Source: Lucinisca nassula (lineage: Eukaryota > Mollusca > Bivalvia > Lucinida > Lucinidae). Taken from it: DNA of 64,000 bases. The position numbers and the translations under genes were made by a program. How positions within the stretch are numbered: the stretch's first letter is position 1; each line of letters begins with the position of its first letter. Shown here piece by piece: positions 1 through 11,577 of this stretch. The notes below the pieces were generated by a model. It saw only the letters and a list, made by a program, of their open reading frames with translations, was not told where the DNA came from and searched no databases. Where the stretch lies: the NCBI GenBank assembly GCA_963580285.1, contig OY757026.1:67519396-67583395 (forward strand), read 5' to 3'.

Positions 1-3000
1 CGTGACACAACCATATGTATGGATTAAGGTGTTGTTCAAGTACGCTAAAATGAACAAGAGGACCATGATGGCCCTGGATCGCTCACCTGATCCATAGAGT
101 AACAAGTGGGCCCCGGGGAGGGCCATTATTGACCCCAGGGTTATAATGTGCATAATGTTGAGGGAGATCTAAAAAGGTGAAGCTTCATACCAAATATCAA
201 CAAAGGCTATAATTTGAACAATCTTGGCAAAGGTCCACTAGATGAAGCTACACAACAAATATCAAAGACCTGGGCCTTGCGGTTTCAGAGAAGAAGATTT
301 TTTTAAAGATATTCCTTACATAAGCCTATGTAAAACCAAATAGCCCGGGGGCAGGGGCATTTTTGGCCTCAGGGCTATAATTTAAACAATCTTGATAGAG
401 GTTTACTAGATGAAGCTTCACAACAAATTTCAAAGACCTGGGCCTTGTTGTTTCATGGAAGAAGATTTTCAAAGATTATCTCTATTATAAGTCTATGTAA
501 AACCAAAGGGCCCTGGGGCGGGGGCATTTGTGGCCCCTGGGCTATAATTTGAACAATCTTGGTAGAGGTCCACTAGCTGAAGCTTCATACCAAATGTCAA
601 AGACCTAGGCCTTGTGGTTTCAGAGAAGAAGATTTTTCAAGATTTTCCCTATATAAGTCTATGTAAAACCAAAGGGCCCAGGAGCTGGGGCATTTTTGGC
701 CCCAGGGCTATAATTTGAACAATCTTGATAGAGGTCCACAAGATGAAGCTTCATACCAAATATCAAAGACCTGGGTCTTGCAGTTTCAGAAAAGAAGATT
801 TTTAAAGATTTTCCCTATATAAGCCTATGTAAAACCAAAGGGCCCCGGGGTGGGGGCATTTTTGGACCCAACACTATAATTTGAACAGTCTTTGTAGGGG
901 TCCACTAGATGAAGCTTCATACCAAATATCAAAGACCTGGGCCTTGCAGTTTCAGAAAAGAAGATTTTTAAAGATTTTCCCTATATAAGCCTAAGTAAAA
1001 CCAAAGGGCCCCGGAGCGAGGGCATTTTTGGCCCCAGGGCTATAGTTTGAACAATCTTGGTAGAGATCCACAAGATGAAGCTTCATACCAAATATCAAAG
1101 ACCTGGGCCTTGCAGTTTCAGAGAAGAAGATTTTTAAAGGTTTTCCCTATATAAGCCTATGTAAAACCAAAGGGCCCCGGGGTGGGGGCATTTTTGGCCC
1201 CAACACTATAATTTGAACAGTCTTGGTAGGGGTCCACTAGATGAAGCTTCATACCAAATAGCAAAGACCTGGGCCCTGCAGTTTCAGAGAAGAAGATTTT
1301 TTAAAGATTTTCCCAATATAAGCCCATGTCAAACCAAAGTGCCCTGGGGCGGGGGCATTTTTGGCCCCAGCACTATAATTTGAACAATCTTGGTAGGGGT
1401 CCACTAGATGAAGCTTCATACCAAATATCAAAGACCTGGGCCTTGCGGTTTCAGAGAAGAAGATTTTTAAAGGTTTTCCCTATATAAGCCTATGTAAAAC
1501 CAAAGGGCCCCGGGACGGGGGCATTTTGGGCCCCAGCACTATTATTTGAACAATCTTGGTAGGGGTCCATAAGATGAAGATTCATACCAAATATCAAAGA
1601 CCTGGGCCTTGCAGTTTCAGAGAAGAAGATTTTTAAAGATTTTCTCTAAATAAGCCCATGTAAAACCAAAGGGCCCCGGGGTGGGGGCATTTTTGGCCCC
1701 AGCACTATAATTTGAACAATCTTGGTAGGGGTCTACTAGATGAAGCTTCATACCAAATATCAAAGTCCTGGGCCTTACGGTTTCAGAGAAGATTTTTAAA
1801 GGTTTTCCCAATATAAGCCTATGTAAATCCAAAGGGCCCCGGGGCGGGGGCATTTTGGGCCCCAGCACTATAATTTGAACACCCTTGGTAGGGGTCCATA
1901 AGATGAAGATTCATACCATATATCAAAGACCTGGGCCTTGCAGTTTCAGAGAAGAAGATTTTTAAAGATTTTCCCTATATAAGCCCATGTAAAACCAAAG
2001 GGCCCCGGGGCGGGGGCATTTTTGGCTCCAGCACTATAATTTGAACAATCTTGGTAGGGGTCTACTAGATGAAGCTTCATACCAAATATCAAAGACCTGG
2101 GCCTTGCGGTTTCAGAGAAGAAGATTTTTCAAGATTTTCCCTATATAAGCCTATGTAAAACCAAAGGGCCCCGGGGCGGGGGCATCTTTGGCCCCAGCAC
2201 TACAATTTGAACAATCTTGGTAGGGGTCCATAAGATGAAGATTCATACCAAATATCAAAGAGCTGGACCTTGCAGTTTCAGAGAAGAAGATTTTTAAAGA
2301 TTTTCCGTATATAAGCCTATGTAAAACCAAAGGGCCCCGGGGCGGGGGCATTTTTGGCCTCAGCACTATAATTTGAACAATCTTGGTAGGGGTCTACTAG
2401 ATGAAGCTTCATACCAAATATCAAAGACCTGGGCCTTACGGTTTCAGAGAAGAAGATTTTTCAAGATTTTCCCTATATAAGCCTATGTAAAACCAAAGGG
2501 CCCCGGGGCGGGGGCATCTTTGGCCCCAGCACTACAATTTGAACAATCTTGGTAGGGGTCCACCAGATGAAGATTCATACCAAATATCAAAGACCTGGGC
2601 CTTGCAGTTTCAGAGAAGAAGATTTTTAAAGATTTTCCCTATATAAGCCTATGTAAAACCAAAGGGCCCCGGGGCGGGGGCATTTTTGGCCCCAGCACTA
2701 TTCATTTGATCAATCTTGGTAGGAGTCCACTAGATGAAGCTTCATACCAAATATCAAAGACCTGGGCCTTGCAGTTTCAGAGAAGAAATTTTTTTAAGTT
2801 TTCGGTGAAAAAAATCTATTTTTGGCTCCTGTGACCTATATGTGCAACTGACCGGAACCATTTGAACAACTTTGAAAGGGGACCACCTAAGGATCATTCC
2901 TGTGAAGTTTGGTCAAAATCCGCTCAGTGGTTTAGGAGGAGATGTCGTTTGAAGAAATTGTTTACGCACGGACGCACGCACGGACGCACGACGGACAAAA

Positions 3001-3045
3001 AGTGATCCCAAAAGCTCACCTCGTCACTATGTGACGGTGAGCTAA
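1..3045 (+). repeat. Pearl-like non-autonomous element, tandem 166-bp core
   Basis: About 17 head-to-tail units of roughly 166 bp fill the region to about 2800. The spacing of the motif TATAATTTGAAC (542, 709, 875, 1041, 1207, 1374) gives the period. After the last unit comes a unique tail with GGAGGAGATGTCGTTTGAA, an ACGG/ACGC microsatellite-like stretch near 2970 and a terminal hairpin. This order (tandem core, tetranucleotide repeat, hairpin end) matches bivalve pearl elements, probably Helitron/Helentron-type non-autonomous elements; that class assignment is from family knowledge. The 5' end lies outside the window. The short ORFs inside are by-products of the array and no coding role is supported. 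Confidence 0.8.
3013..3043 (+). other. Terminal hairpin of the pearl-like element
   Basis: AGCTCACC and CGTCAC are followed by TAT and then by GTGACG and GGTGAGCT, forming a near-perfect stem-loop followed by an A-run. The same AGCTCACC...GGTGAGCT end recurs near 40900, 47913 and 56826, marking 3' ends of the same element class. Confidence 0.7.
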
Positions 3046-3079
3046 AAAATAAAGAGAAAAAAATCCAAGAGATCAGTTT

Positions 3080-3655
3080 TGGACCATCCGCTCTACTAAG
3101 CGCAAGAAAGCTCGACTGACCCCAAGTATCTGTGACTGAGGATTGTGTAGCTAAGTCTACCCCTTTGGTAACAGCCAGGGACGAACTTTAGTAACAATTC
3201 TGATTCCCATGCCGCATTTTTTGTTTGTTTGATTTGAGGTTTAACGTCCCCGTCAACACTGTAAAGGTCATTTTGATGACGTTGCTTCCAATTTTGTGGG
3301 ACTTTTACCCGACATTGAGATGAAATGACATCTCAAGCCCTGTCGCCCACTGAAACCAATAGGGTTTATTAGCATGGACGGTCCGTCTCGCACCACGGTT
3401 CCTGGACAGGCTTAGATCCTCTAAGCGGTTTACCAGTACTATTGTGGGGGCCGGATTCAGCTCTGCGTGGAAGCATCATGCAGCCCATATATTTCTTCAA
3501 GCCCCTATGGGTGGGGGCCAATTCCCATGCCACATATTTAGCTTCATCCCTCGGACAATATCAGATTGGAACGAGCTCCCCTCTTCTCTCTTGAACTGAG
3601 GTAATAGCCAGATTTGACCGACTCAGTATAAGAAGATAGATAGACGTCTACAGAA
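3080..3655 (+). pseudogene. 3' fragment of a LINE (RT C-terminus and tail)
   Basis: The downstream part encodes SFIPRTISDWNELPSSLLN followed by a stop, the typical C-terminal end of CR1/jockey-type LINE proteins. It is followed by a stem-loop (GAGGTAATAGCC...GACCGACTCAG) and a GATAGATAG tail, as expected for such LINE 3' ends. The upstream part (3080-3217) carries degenerate matching sequence. A SINE with a 15-bp target duplication (3218-3520) splits the fragment. No RT catalytic region is present, so this is a 5'-truncated dead copy. Confidence 0.65.
3218..3520 (-). mobile_element. SINE-C copy (CAAA-tailed SINE) with target duplication
   Basis: About 300 bp. Its sense strand starts GCCCCCACCCATAGGGGC and ends with GACGGGGACGTTAAACC and a CAAA-type tail, seen here as TTTGTTTGTTTGATTT at the left. 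It is flanked by a 15-bp duplication, ATTCCCATGCCGCAT (3203-3217) and ATTCCCATGCCACAT (3521-3535). It is one of about a dozen family members in the window and is inserted in the LINE 3' fragment. Confidence 0.85.
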
Positions 3656-3850
3656 GGTGCAGATGATCCATCTCTAGATAGCGAGGTCTAGGGACTAGTT
3701 CAGTCAGTCGAAGGTCCTGGTGAAGGATTGTCCAAGGACGTGTCACCAGTAAACAATTCTCATTTTGATTCTGGCAGACTTTAAAGTCAGTATATGAAGA
3801 CAGATAGATAGATCCTGGTGTATGCGTGTCATTTGACGTGTCATCAGTAA
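3656..3850. repeat. Short LINE/SINE 3'-tail fragments
   Basis: Repeated pieces such as GTGTCATTTGACGTGTCA, CAGTAACAA and GATAGATAGAT also occur at 9045-9105 and 21530-21580 with an ATTCTGATTCTGATT tail. They look like 3' ends of retroposons. No coding potential is visible. Confidence 0.45.
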
Positions 3851-4217
3851 CAAAGTAGAAGTAAAACAAAGATCAGGAATTGATACAATTAACTTACTCC
3901 ATCCATAAAAGACACCAAAGGGAAAGAAATACAAACATTAAGCGACCAGACCATAATGGAAACCTAAACAAAGGAAGGCCATATGGACAGTTACTTTCCC
4001 ACAAAATGGCCATATGGCCATCCAAAATTAAAAGACACAAGTGATACACACAGTAAGTAACAAACAACAACATAAATAAATCGCCACAGAAGAGCCGCCT
4101 TGGAACGGCCAGTGGAAGATTTCCACTGGGGGGCTTAAATCGATTTTACGTGGCCACAATCCTCGCCCTTACTTCCGTCGCGATTTAGACAAATAATTTG
4201 TTCAGTCCGCATGAAGG
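3851..4217 (+). repeat. Dispersed repeat X, truncated copy
   Basis: Starts at AAAGTAGAAG/GATCAGGAATTGATACAA and runs to CATGAAGGCCT, matching the first 370 bp or so of the X copies at 49116-49632, 52619-53138 and 59805-60292. X is not recognised as a named family. A short LINE-tail stem-loop follows at 4266-4325. Confidence 0.75.
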
Positions 4218-4373
4218 CCTGATTCTGAAAGGGGATGGTAACTCACCATCAGCTTCACGTGTAAACGCTAGGTAATGGCCAGATGTGGCCGACTCAGTAT
4301 AAGAGGATAGATATAAGATACGACCTAGAGGGGAGCTCTTTCCGCGAAACTTGTTCTTTTTTTCCCCCTTTTT

Positions 4374-5160
4374 ATGCCCCCGAGAATCTTTGAATCGGGG
4401 GGAATATAGTTTTTGCCATGTCTGTCTGTCTGTTTGTTTGTCACAAAAACTTTAATCTTGATCATAACTTCAAAAGTATTTGACCTAGCCCGATTTAACT
4501 TCTCACACTTATTCAACATCACAAGGGCTATATCCTGACCAAGGGCCATAACTCTGTTGTCATTTTTGGCTGAATTATCTCCCCTTGATTTTATTAAAAC
4601 TTTAGCATTGGCCATAACGTTCGATTGGTATGTGATAGGGCTTTCATATTTCACATGTGCATTCCTTGTCACACGACCTTTCAAGTGGTACCATAATTTT
4701 TGACCGCGTGACCTTGACCTTGATATTTGACCTATTTTTAAAAAAAAAAATTAACATTGGCCATAACTTTCGATTGGTAAGTGGTAGGGCTTTCATCTTT
4801 CATATGTGCATTTCTTGTCACAAGACCTGTCTACTGGTACCATCAGTTTTTACCTCGTGACCTTGACCTTGGACCTACTTTTTAAAAACTTCAACATAGT
4901 CCATAACTTTCTATTGGTTAGTGATAGGGCTTTCATATTTCATATGTGCATTCTTTTTACAAGACCTTTCTAGTGGTACCATATTTTGACCTCGTGGCCT
5001 TGACCTTGACATTTGACCTACTTTTTAAAAACTCACATTGGCCATAACTTTCAATTGGTAAGTGGTATGGCTTTCACATTTCACATGTGCATTCCTTGTC
5101 TCAAGACCTTTCTAGTGGTACCATAATATTTTAACATTGGCCATAACTTTCGATTGACAC
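4374..5160. repeat. Pearl-like array with 140-150-bp units
   Basis: A hairpin (CCCCCGA...TCGGGGG, 4376-4402) and a GTCT/GTTT microsatellite (about 4419-4440) lead into roughly five diverged units. Each contains GGCCATAACTTTCGATTGG, TGACCTCGTGACCTTGACC and CTAGTGGTACCATA, spaced about 140-150 bp apart. Orientation is probably minus, with the hairpin as the 3' end. Frames are not conserved between units. Confidence 0.7.
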
Positions 5161-5220
5161 GATAGCACAGGGACCAGTTTCAAGCTTTTAGAGAGGAAAG
5201 ATACACTATTCTATAATAAT

Positions 5221-6571
5221 CAAGGTTGGGCGGTCAAAACCAGGGGCGGTTTTAACCGGTGGTTTTAACCAGTTAAAACCGTCCCGGTCAATACTCCCAA
5301 AGTGGTCAAGACTGGTCAATACTGGTCGATTGAAATAGTGAGTGGTCAATTGAATAATTTTAGTGTTTAGTGAGTGGTCAATTGAATAATTTTAGTGTTG
5401 AAAAGGCAAAGCTTCTGAAACTATTTTGAAGTTTTTGTCTCTTTGCTGGAGGCTGATCATTTGATAGAGTTTCTGGTTGAGATGTTATTTCTTCAAGTGG
5501 CCTCTTAGCAATATTTTCTGGCTTTTTTAGCCCTAGGCATTTTTGTCTATGACTCATCAGTCTTAAGACCTTAGCACTAATTTCAATAGTGCAGTCTTTG
5601 CACCTTGCACTGTTTTTTGTTGTTGTTGTTATCTTCCAAAATAATGAAGATGTTCCAAATTGGGTCCTTAGGTACACCTTTGATAAGACACTGTCTGTAT
5701 TGTATATTAATCAAAATTTCACAAATAAGGCCTGGTGTCAATTTATAATACCCCTTTTAGGGACATGTAATTGGTCAATTTAGCAATCTTTGCCCCACCC
5801 ACTGCAGTGGCATGGGTTAGTCTGTTTTGACAGCAATTTACAGGTGTTGCAAATACTTTTAAATATTCAAAGACATCAGTGAATTGGTTAATAAATTACA
5901 GCCTTTTACAGATGAACTACTTCACAGGCCTAAAATTAATGACAGGTGTATTTCACATGTAAGTGACAATTTTCTGCAATACCATCAAAATTATATATGA
6001 ACTGCTTTAAAATTTTGTGATCAAAGATTATGTTATATAATTGATATTTTCAATTTAAAGAGGGCAGAAGATTTGTAGGGGGAGAGAGGTGAGTCACAGA
6101 GTGGGTCAATCTGGTACAACAATTTTTGTTTTCTGTGTCAAACAAAATAGGACCTCATAAATCCTCCAAAATTCATTCAGCTTATTCATATTCCAGTAAA
6201 TCAGAGTATGAACAATCAATCTAACCTATAAAGGAAAAAAGAATAATTATAAAGATTGATTGAAAAGAACAGGAGTGAGTCAATCCAACCTCTTCATTTG
6301 ACCAGCAATAATGTCTTTTGGCTTTTGATCAAATAAAAAATACCTCAAATAATTTATACTGTTATTAATGTCTTGTTCAATGATGAAAATATAGTCTAAC
6401 ATCATGTACATGATGTAGGGGGGAAGCATTTAAGACCAGTTTAGCAGCAGGACAGAGACATATACTCCAGTGATTTAATCGACCACCAATCGACCAGTAT
6501 TGACCGGTTAAAACCGGTTTTAACCACTGGCCCGGTCAATACTCATATTGACCGGCTTTTTGCCAACCTTG
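5221..6571. mobile_element. hAT-like DNA transposon remnant with 8-bp target duplication
   Basis: The ends are inverted repeats: CAAGGTTGG... on the left and ...CCAACCTTG on the right, with further inverted blocks of TTTTAACC/GGTTAAAA and GGTCAATACT. The element is flanked by a perfect 8-bp direct repeat ATAATAAT (5213-5220 and 6572-6579), the hAT hallmark. The interior (1351 bp total) encodes only a BED-finger-like N-terminus on the minus strand; the catalytic body of a hAT transposase is absent. It is therefore an internally deleted, non-autonomous copy. Confidence 0.8.
5378..5677 (-). pseudogene. BED-type zinc-finger N-terminus of a hAT transposase
   Basis: The minus-strand ORF of 99 codons contains FWKI, then CKDC, then H-x3-C in the order W/F...C-x2-C...H-x3-C expected for a BED finger (about residues 13-48). 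A lysine- and proline-rich segment (PPAKRQK) follows, possibly a nuclear localisation signal. In hAT transposases the BED finger binds the transposon ends. The position inside a TIR element with an 8-bp duplication fits. The RNase-H-like catalytic domain is missing, so the product, if any, would be a DNA-binding fragment. Confidence 0.55.
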
Positions 6572-6579
6572 ATAATAAT

Positions 6580-8400
6580 ATAGACAAAGGCACCATCGGG
6601 AAAGTATGACCAATCGTGAATGATTCAGAATGAAGTTGTGTATCTCTGGCAGTTTGTAACACACAAGTCAAAACTCTTGTCACACATGTAGAAAACACAT
6701 TTATGTATACAATAGTACCTGCTATCCCTAATCTGGTATTCACGGTATGGAGCAACGCCACACATAATCTCCAGAATTGCTAAAAAATGATCGCCTGTAG
6801 CTAAGCCTGTCCCCTCTCTTCCCAAGAGATTCCAAAGTTTGCCAGGGCACAACACAAAGAAAATTTATATTCATGTCCAGTATTTTCACCAATACCAATC
6901 ACCTGTGCCCATAAGTTCAATAAAAACTTGTAAATACTACTCCAAATTAATTAAAAGAAATTAAAGTCTAATTAAAACCATTTGGCATTCATAGAAGGAT
7001 AAGAACAAGTCTCAGCGTCTCAAATATTATAAAAAAAAAAAACGACCAAGAAGCTCGCAGCACACATCACACGGAACCGCGCCTTTAAAAATCGTGGTTG
7101 TGACACACTAAGTATGATAAAATTCCGAATAACACATAAAATTTTAAAACCACAACCACATATCAAGGATCATTATGATTAAAAACATCTTTTTAAAATC
7201 TCAAAACAGATAAAATGCCAGTGTCTGGCATCAAAATTTAAAAATTTTTCGTCCCTTCACCAGAGCTGCCACGTCCCTCCACCATTACATCCGGGACCTG
7301 TTGCTTGTTTATGTTTTCCAAAGGTACCAGACACCACCGCTGTAGGAGGAGAAAAATCTGTAAAGGAAAATACTATCGAGCACCCAGACAGGGGATTGAA
7401 TCCAGCACCCGTCCCCGTCGGTTTTAAAGCGCTTCACACAACCGCTAGGCTAAAAGAAGGGACCGATGGTCGGTTATGCACTCTTTATGGGTTTTATTAT
7501 GATCGTACTATCACAATGGTAATTTAATTGTGTGCAAAGTAGCCCATGCTTCACCGTGAATTTCAGATGTGCTAGCCCCTTCGCTTGACTTGTATACTTT
7601 TTCTTAACTGGTCACTTCTTTAATCTCAATTAATCCCCACCAAACACCGTCTGATGTCCTCTACGGAGATTTAGACGTAAAGGAAGGAAGGAAGAATGAT
7701 GTAATGAGGCACAGTGGGGACAGGAAACGGGGCGGGGCGAAACGCCTAGGGGCGACACAATCAGTGGAGCGAAACGACTGAGTAGGGGAGCCACGGGGTG
7801 TTTTTTTTACAGAAACGACTAGCAGAGTGTTAGGTTTTGGGGCGAAACGACTCGGATTCCTCTGCATCATGATGGCCGACCCAACCCCTACAAGGGCAGT
7901 CCTTCCATGACCTGCACTAATCCATTCCGTTCTGTCCTGCACTTCACAGCCCCATACCCTACCATTTTTGTTATGTGATGCAAACCGGCATCTTTAAACA
8001 TACCCGGTAGTTAAATGATTTACCACGGATACAAGTTGATCCCTGAAGACATAATGTATATTTCTTTCTAGATCTTGTCAAATCAATTGAATTCAATTAT
8101 CTATCGGTCATGGCGACTTTTGAATTTGAATTTTACCGCGATACGTACTACCTGTTGGTACCCGAAGTCATAAGCGGTGTAAGGTTGACCCGGGTACCAA
8201 GAAATTTGTGACGCACCTGAGCGGCTGGAAACGGTGCGAAAAAGATGGCGACTGTCTTTCCTTGTGTTTTTTTCTACTATATGGCGCATTGTTGATAAAT
8301 GTTAAACATTGAGTTAGACATCAGCTGTAGTGATTGTGTAACAGATTTTATGTTTGTTCATAGAACAAAGGTAAAAATGAGCTATTTATCTATTTAAATA
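6580..8400. other. No supported gene
   Basis: A/T-rich unique-looking sequence. Short ORFs lack recognisable motifs. Around 7690-7870 there are repeated GCGAAACGACT-type words, a small degenerate repeat. Nothing else is recognised. Confidence 0.4.
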
Positions 8401-8401
8401 T

Positions 8402-8738
8402 GGAGCGTGATAGCTCAGTGGTTAGTGCACTTGCCTCTGATGCTAAGCGGTTCCGGGTTCAATCCCCGGCAGCGGCGATAAAATTTCGGTGTCCGAACAC
8501 GCTCCATTGGCATCATTTGCAGGGATGAATGTCATAAAGTGCACCGTCCTTCGGATCGGGACGTTAACTGGAGGCTCCTGTACAGGGAGAACCATCCCCT
8601 GTGCAGGTTAAAGAACCCTACCAAAATTACATGATTACTGTGGAGGCTTTCATCCTGCAAAACTGGAGTGTATGTAATATGCACCTGCCTAGAATGTCCG
8701 CGAGGGCGTATGGCAGTATATAGAGAAAGAAAGAAAGC
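8402..8738 (+). mobile_element. SINE-L copy: tRNA-derived head, CR1-like LINE tail
   Basis: The 5' part reads like a tRNA: GATAGCTCAGTGGTTAGTG (box A) and GGTTCAATCCCC (box B). A unique body follows, then the 3' end CCGCGAGGGCGTATGGCAG and a GAAA repeat. That 3' end is nearly identical to the tail of the intact LINE at 25780-25820 (CCGCGAGGGCGTAGGCAG), which implies mobilisation by that LINE machinery. Two more copies lie at 32053 and 32642. Confidence 0.8.
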
Positions 8739-8845
8739 TGATAAAACAGTTATAACAACCAATATAATGGATTTTCTCGAACTTAATGTGTGAAATATGT
8801 GGGTGGGGAAATCTAAAGTTATGTAGCTCATACAATTACAAAGCA

Positions 8846-9006
8846 GGAGCCTCCGTGGTGTAGTGGTTACGCTACCCGCCTTGTAAACCAGGGGTCGCAG
8901 GATCGATCCCGGGCTCCTCCAGACTTTCGGATGAGTCTTTAAACCGAGGTCCCATCTCTGTATGACCTTAGCTGTTGGTGGGATGTAAAACTCAAAACAC
9001 TCACTC
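8846..9006 (+). mobile_element. SINE-T copy: tRNA-Thr-like SINE
   Basis: The head has box A GTGGTGTAGTGGTTACGC and box B GGATCGATCCCGG, with anticodon-loop sequence CTTGTAAACC resembling tRNA-Thr(TGT). The 3' part contains AGACTTTCGGATGAGTC and ends TGTTGGTGGGATGTAAAAC. The whole unit is about 160 bp. Similar copies occur at 38690, 41272, 60620 and 60814, so it is a SINE and not a tRNA gene. Confidence 0.8.
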
Positions 9007-9470
9007 ATACAATTACACCCGAGCTCCTGTGATTATTTCACATGTGTATCAGAATCAGAATTGTTACTGGTGACACGTCAAATGACATTCATACACCAGG
9101 ACATGGGCAATATCCTGATTCTTTCCTCTGAACTCGGAAAAGGGGAAACTTTCTCATTGGTATAAGTCAATGCATATTTAGCGTATGAATACATGATCTG
9201 TGTCAACCAGGCATTTCTTTTTAGAGAATAGAACCACACCGGAAAAGGGAAATCGAACACTAAAATTCAACTTATGCCATTTGGCTTTACCCAGAGTTAA
9301 CAATCGAACAATTATAAAATAGTCTGCAATAATAAACTTGTAACATTCAGCTTATTCCGTATGGTTTTACACCAAATCGATATATGCAAGCTACAGGTAT
9401 TTAATTTAAAAACAACTTGAAAACAAAAACGACATATTATTCTGCATAAATGAAATTTTTCATTTCTTGC
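9007..9470. other. No supported gene; one retroposon tail
   Basis: 9045-9105 carries the inverted form of the tail GTCATTTGACGTGTCACC/ATTCTGATTCTGAT. The rest is A/T-rich with no recognised feature. Confidence 0.35.
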
Positions 9471-10016
9471 ATATCTTTCATTACCCCCAAAGTATGTCAT
9501 GCCCCTTTTCTCTATGGTATGGATCCCAAAAGAAAACCCTTTCAAGACACTGGGAGGATACTAACCCTGCAATGCTTGGAAAGAATGTTTTTTTTTTTCT
9601 ATTTGCAGCCGGTATATTGTTTCTGATTCTCTCCCCTATACGTTTTCTCCCCTGTAAGAAATCTTTCATTTCTTCCATATCTTTCATTACCCCAAAAGTA
9701 TACCATGCCCCTTTTCTCTATGGTATGGATCCCCAAAGAAAACCCTTTCAAGACACTGGGAGGATACCACCCCTGCAATGCATGGAAAGATTTGTTTTCT
9801 ATTTGCAGCGGGTATAATGTTCCTGATTCTCTCCCCTATACGTTTTCTCCCCTGTAAGAAATCTTTCATTACCCCAAAAGTATGCCATGCCCCTTTTCTC
9901 TATGGTATGGTTCCCCAAAGAAAACCCTTTCAAGACACTGGGGGGATACCACCCCTGCAATGCATGGAAAGAATGTTTTTTCTATTTGCAGCGGGTATAT
10001 TGTTCCGGATTCTCTC
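9471..10016. repeat. Satellite-like repeat S190, left block (3 units)
   Basis: Three consecutive units of about 150-205 bp share CATGCCCCTTTTCTCTATGG, CAAGACACTGGG, TGCAATGCATGGAAAG and CTCCCCTATACGTTTTCTCC. The third unit is cut at TTCTCTC by the Penelope-like insertion and continues at 11252. A further unit is at 21281-21455. Confidence 0.8.
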
Positions 10017-11251
10017 ATATTTTCGTGGAGTTCAGTGGCCTATTATTTCAGCAAACAATTGGTATACCAATGGGTACTAATTGTGCACCGTTGCTTGCCG
10101 ACTTGTTCTTTTACTCGTATGAGGCGGAGTTTGAACAAGGTCTCCTCAAAGCAGACAAGAAACGCCTTGCACAACAATTCAATTTCACCTACAGATATAT
10201 ACAGTAGAACTTCAATGGCTCGAACATCGATGGCTCGTTTACCATGGATGAGTCGAACCCGCTCTTGAGTCCCTAGCGAAATACTCTACATAAGCAATAG
10301 TGAGGGATAATTAAGGAGATTTTAGTCTTTCATCTTGCAAATGTATGCTGTGCGTACTCATTAGAATCGCCTTGATGAGGCGATTCTAATGAGTACACAC
10401 AGCATACATTTTCATTATAAAACACCGAAATGATGTTTGAAAGTATCACGTTATGCCTCCTGGCAGAAATCTTCAGTGGCTCGAACTACCCCTGTCTCGA
10501 ACAGATTTTCGAGGTCCCAAAGGTGTTCGAGCCATTGAAGTTCGACTGTAGATGATTTATTGTCTCTGAAAAATGCTAAATTTGCAGAGTACTTGGAATT
10601 CATCTATCCACGTGAACTTGAAATTAAGAAAACAACAGAGACTGCAACCTCCTCCTCATACTTGGATTGTTATCTCTATATTGACAACGGGAAGCTTACT
10701 ACTAGGCTGTACGATAAACGAGATGACTTCAATTTTCCCATTGTCAACTTTCCCTTCCTGAGCAGTAATATCCCGTCTGCACCAGCATATGGAGTTTACG
10801 TTTCTCTGTTAATCCGTTATGCTAGTGCCTGTTAAAAGTATCAGGACTTTATGGAACGAGGGAAGGTGCTCACTACCAGGTTGTTATGCCAGGGGTATCA
10901 AAAAACCAAACTGGTATCAACACTAAAGAAGTTTTATGGGAGGCACCATGATCTTGTGGATCAGTACAATGTGGCCATTTCCAGAATTATTTCTGATATG
11001 TTTGCCAATGGAAAGCCATAGGAAGACTTCCAAAATCTCGGACATAAACTTCCCGGCATTTTCACCTTTTCTTCGTTCGGGTCGATGGGCATGGTGGGCG
11101 AAGCTTGCTTGCCAAGTAATGCTTAATATCCGCGGACGCCTGATTACACTCTTCTGGAGTCCATGTCTGTTGATCCGAACATTGATATTTGCCATTTTGT
11201 CTATGGATTAACGATTTTGGATTAACGCTTTGGTACTTCTACCTAAACTAC
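10017..11251 (+). pseudogene. 5'-truncated Penelope-like (Naiad-type) retroelement
   Basis: Encodes the RT palm from just before GIPMGTNCAPLLADLF, through a YIDD box and an RLYDKRDDFNFPIVNFPF block, to the C-terminal KKFYGRHHDLV region. It has lost everything upstream (endonuclease and fingers). A TTCTCTC direct repeat (10010-10016 and 11252-11258) flanks the piece where it interrupts repeat S190. Defects: a 347-bp MITE inside the catalytic box, a TAA after YASAC (about 10834) and further stops downstream. The RT family is Penelope-like, a relative of telomerase RT; the domain recognition is by motif only. Confidence 0.8.
10202..10548. mobile_element. pogo/Tigger-like MITE inserted in the RT YIDD box
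   Basis: The ends CAGTAGAACTTCAATGGC and GCCATTGAAGTTCGACTG are inverted, and the element is flanked by TA on both sides (10200-10201, 10549-10550), as for Tc1/mariner-pogo elements. Removing 347 bp and one TA rejoins TACAGATATA to GATGATTTATTG, giving in-frame YRYIDDLL. Inside lies a long hairpin (GTACTCATTAGAATCGCC and its complement). Confidence 0.85.
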
Positions 11252-11577
11252 TTCTCTCCCCTATATGTTTTCTCCATTGTAAGAAATCTTTCATTTCTTC
11301 TATATCTTTCATTACCCCAAACGTATGCCATGCCCCTTTTCTCTATGGTATGGATCCCCAAAGAAGACCCTTTCACGACACTGGGGGGATACCACCCCTG
11401 CAATGCATGGAAAGAATGTTTTTTTTTCTATTTGCAGCGGATATATATTGTTCCTGATTCTCTCCCAATTTTTCTATTTGCAGCGGGTATATATTGTTCC
11501 TGATTGTCTCCCCTATACGTTTTCTCCCCTGTAAGAAATCTTTCATTTCTTCCATACCTTTCATTATCCCAAAAGTA
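11252..11577. repeat. Satellite-like repeat S190, right block
   Basis: The interrupted unit resumes with TTCTCTCCCCTATATG, then one full and one partial further unit follow, up to CCCAAAAGTATA. Element E (copy 1) begins there. Confidence 0.75.

Noticed and set aside
1249..2366. Short ORFs with shared peptides in the 166-bp array
   Set aside because: Phase-coincident translations of tandem repeats, broken by stops and shifts; no domain.
8402..8475. tRNA gene-like sequence (also at 8846, 32053, 32642, 38690, 41272)
   Set aside because: Followed by constant SINE bodies and tails and present in several diverged copies; anticodon stems are imperfect. They are SINE heads, not tRNA genes.
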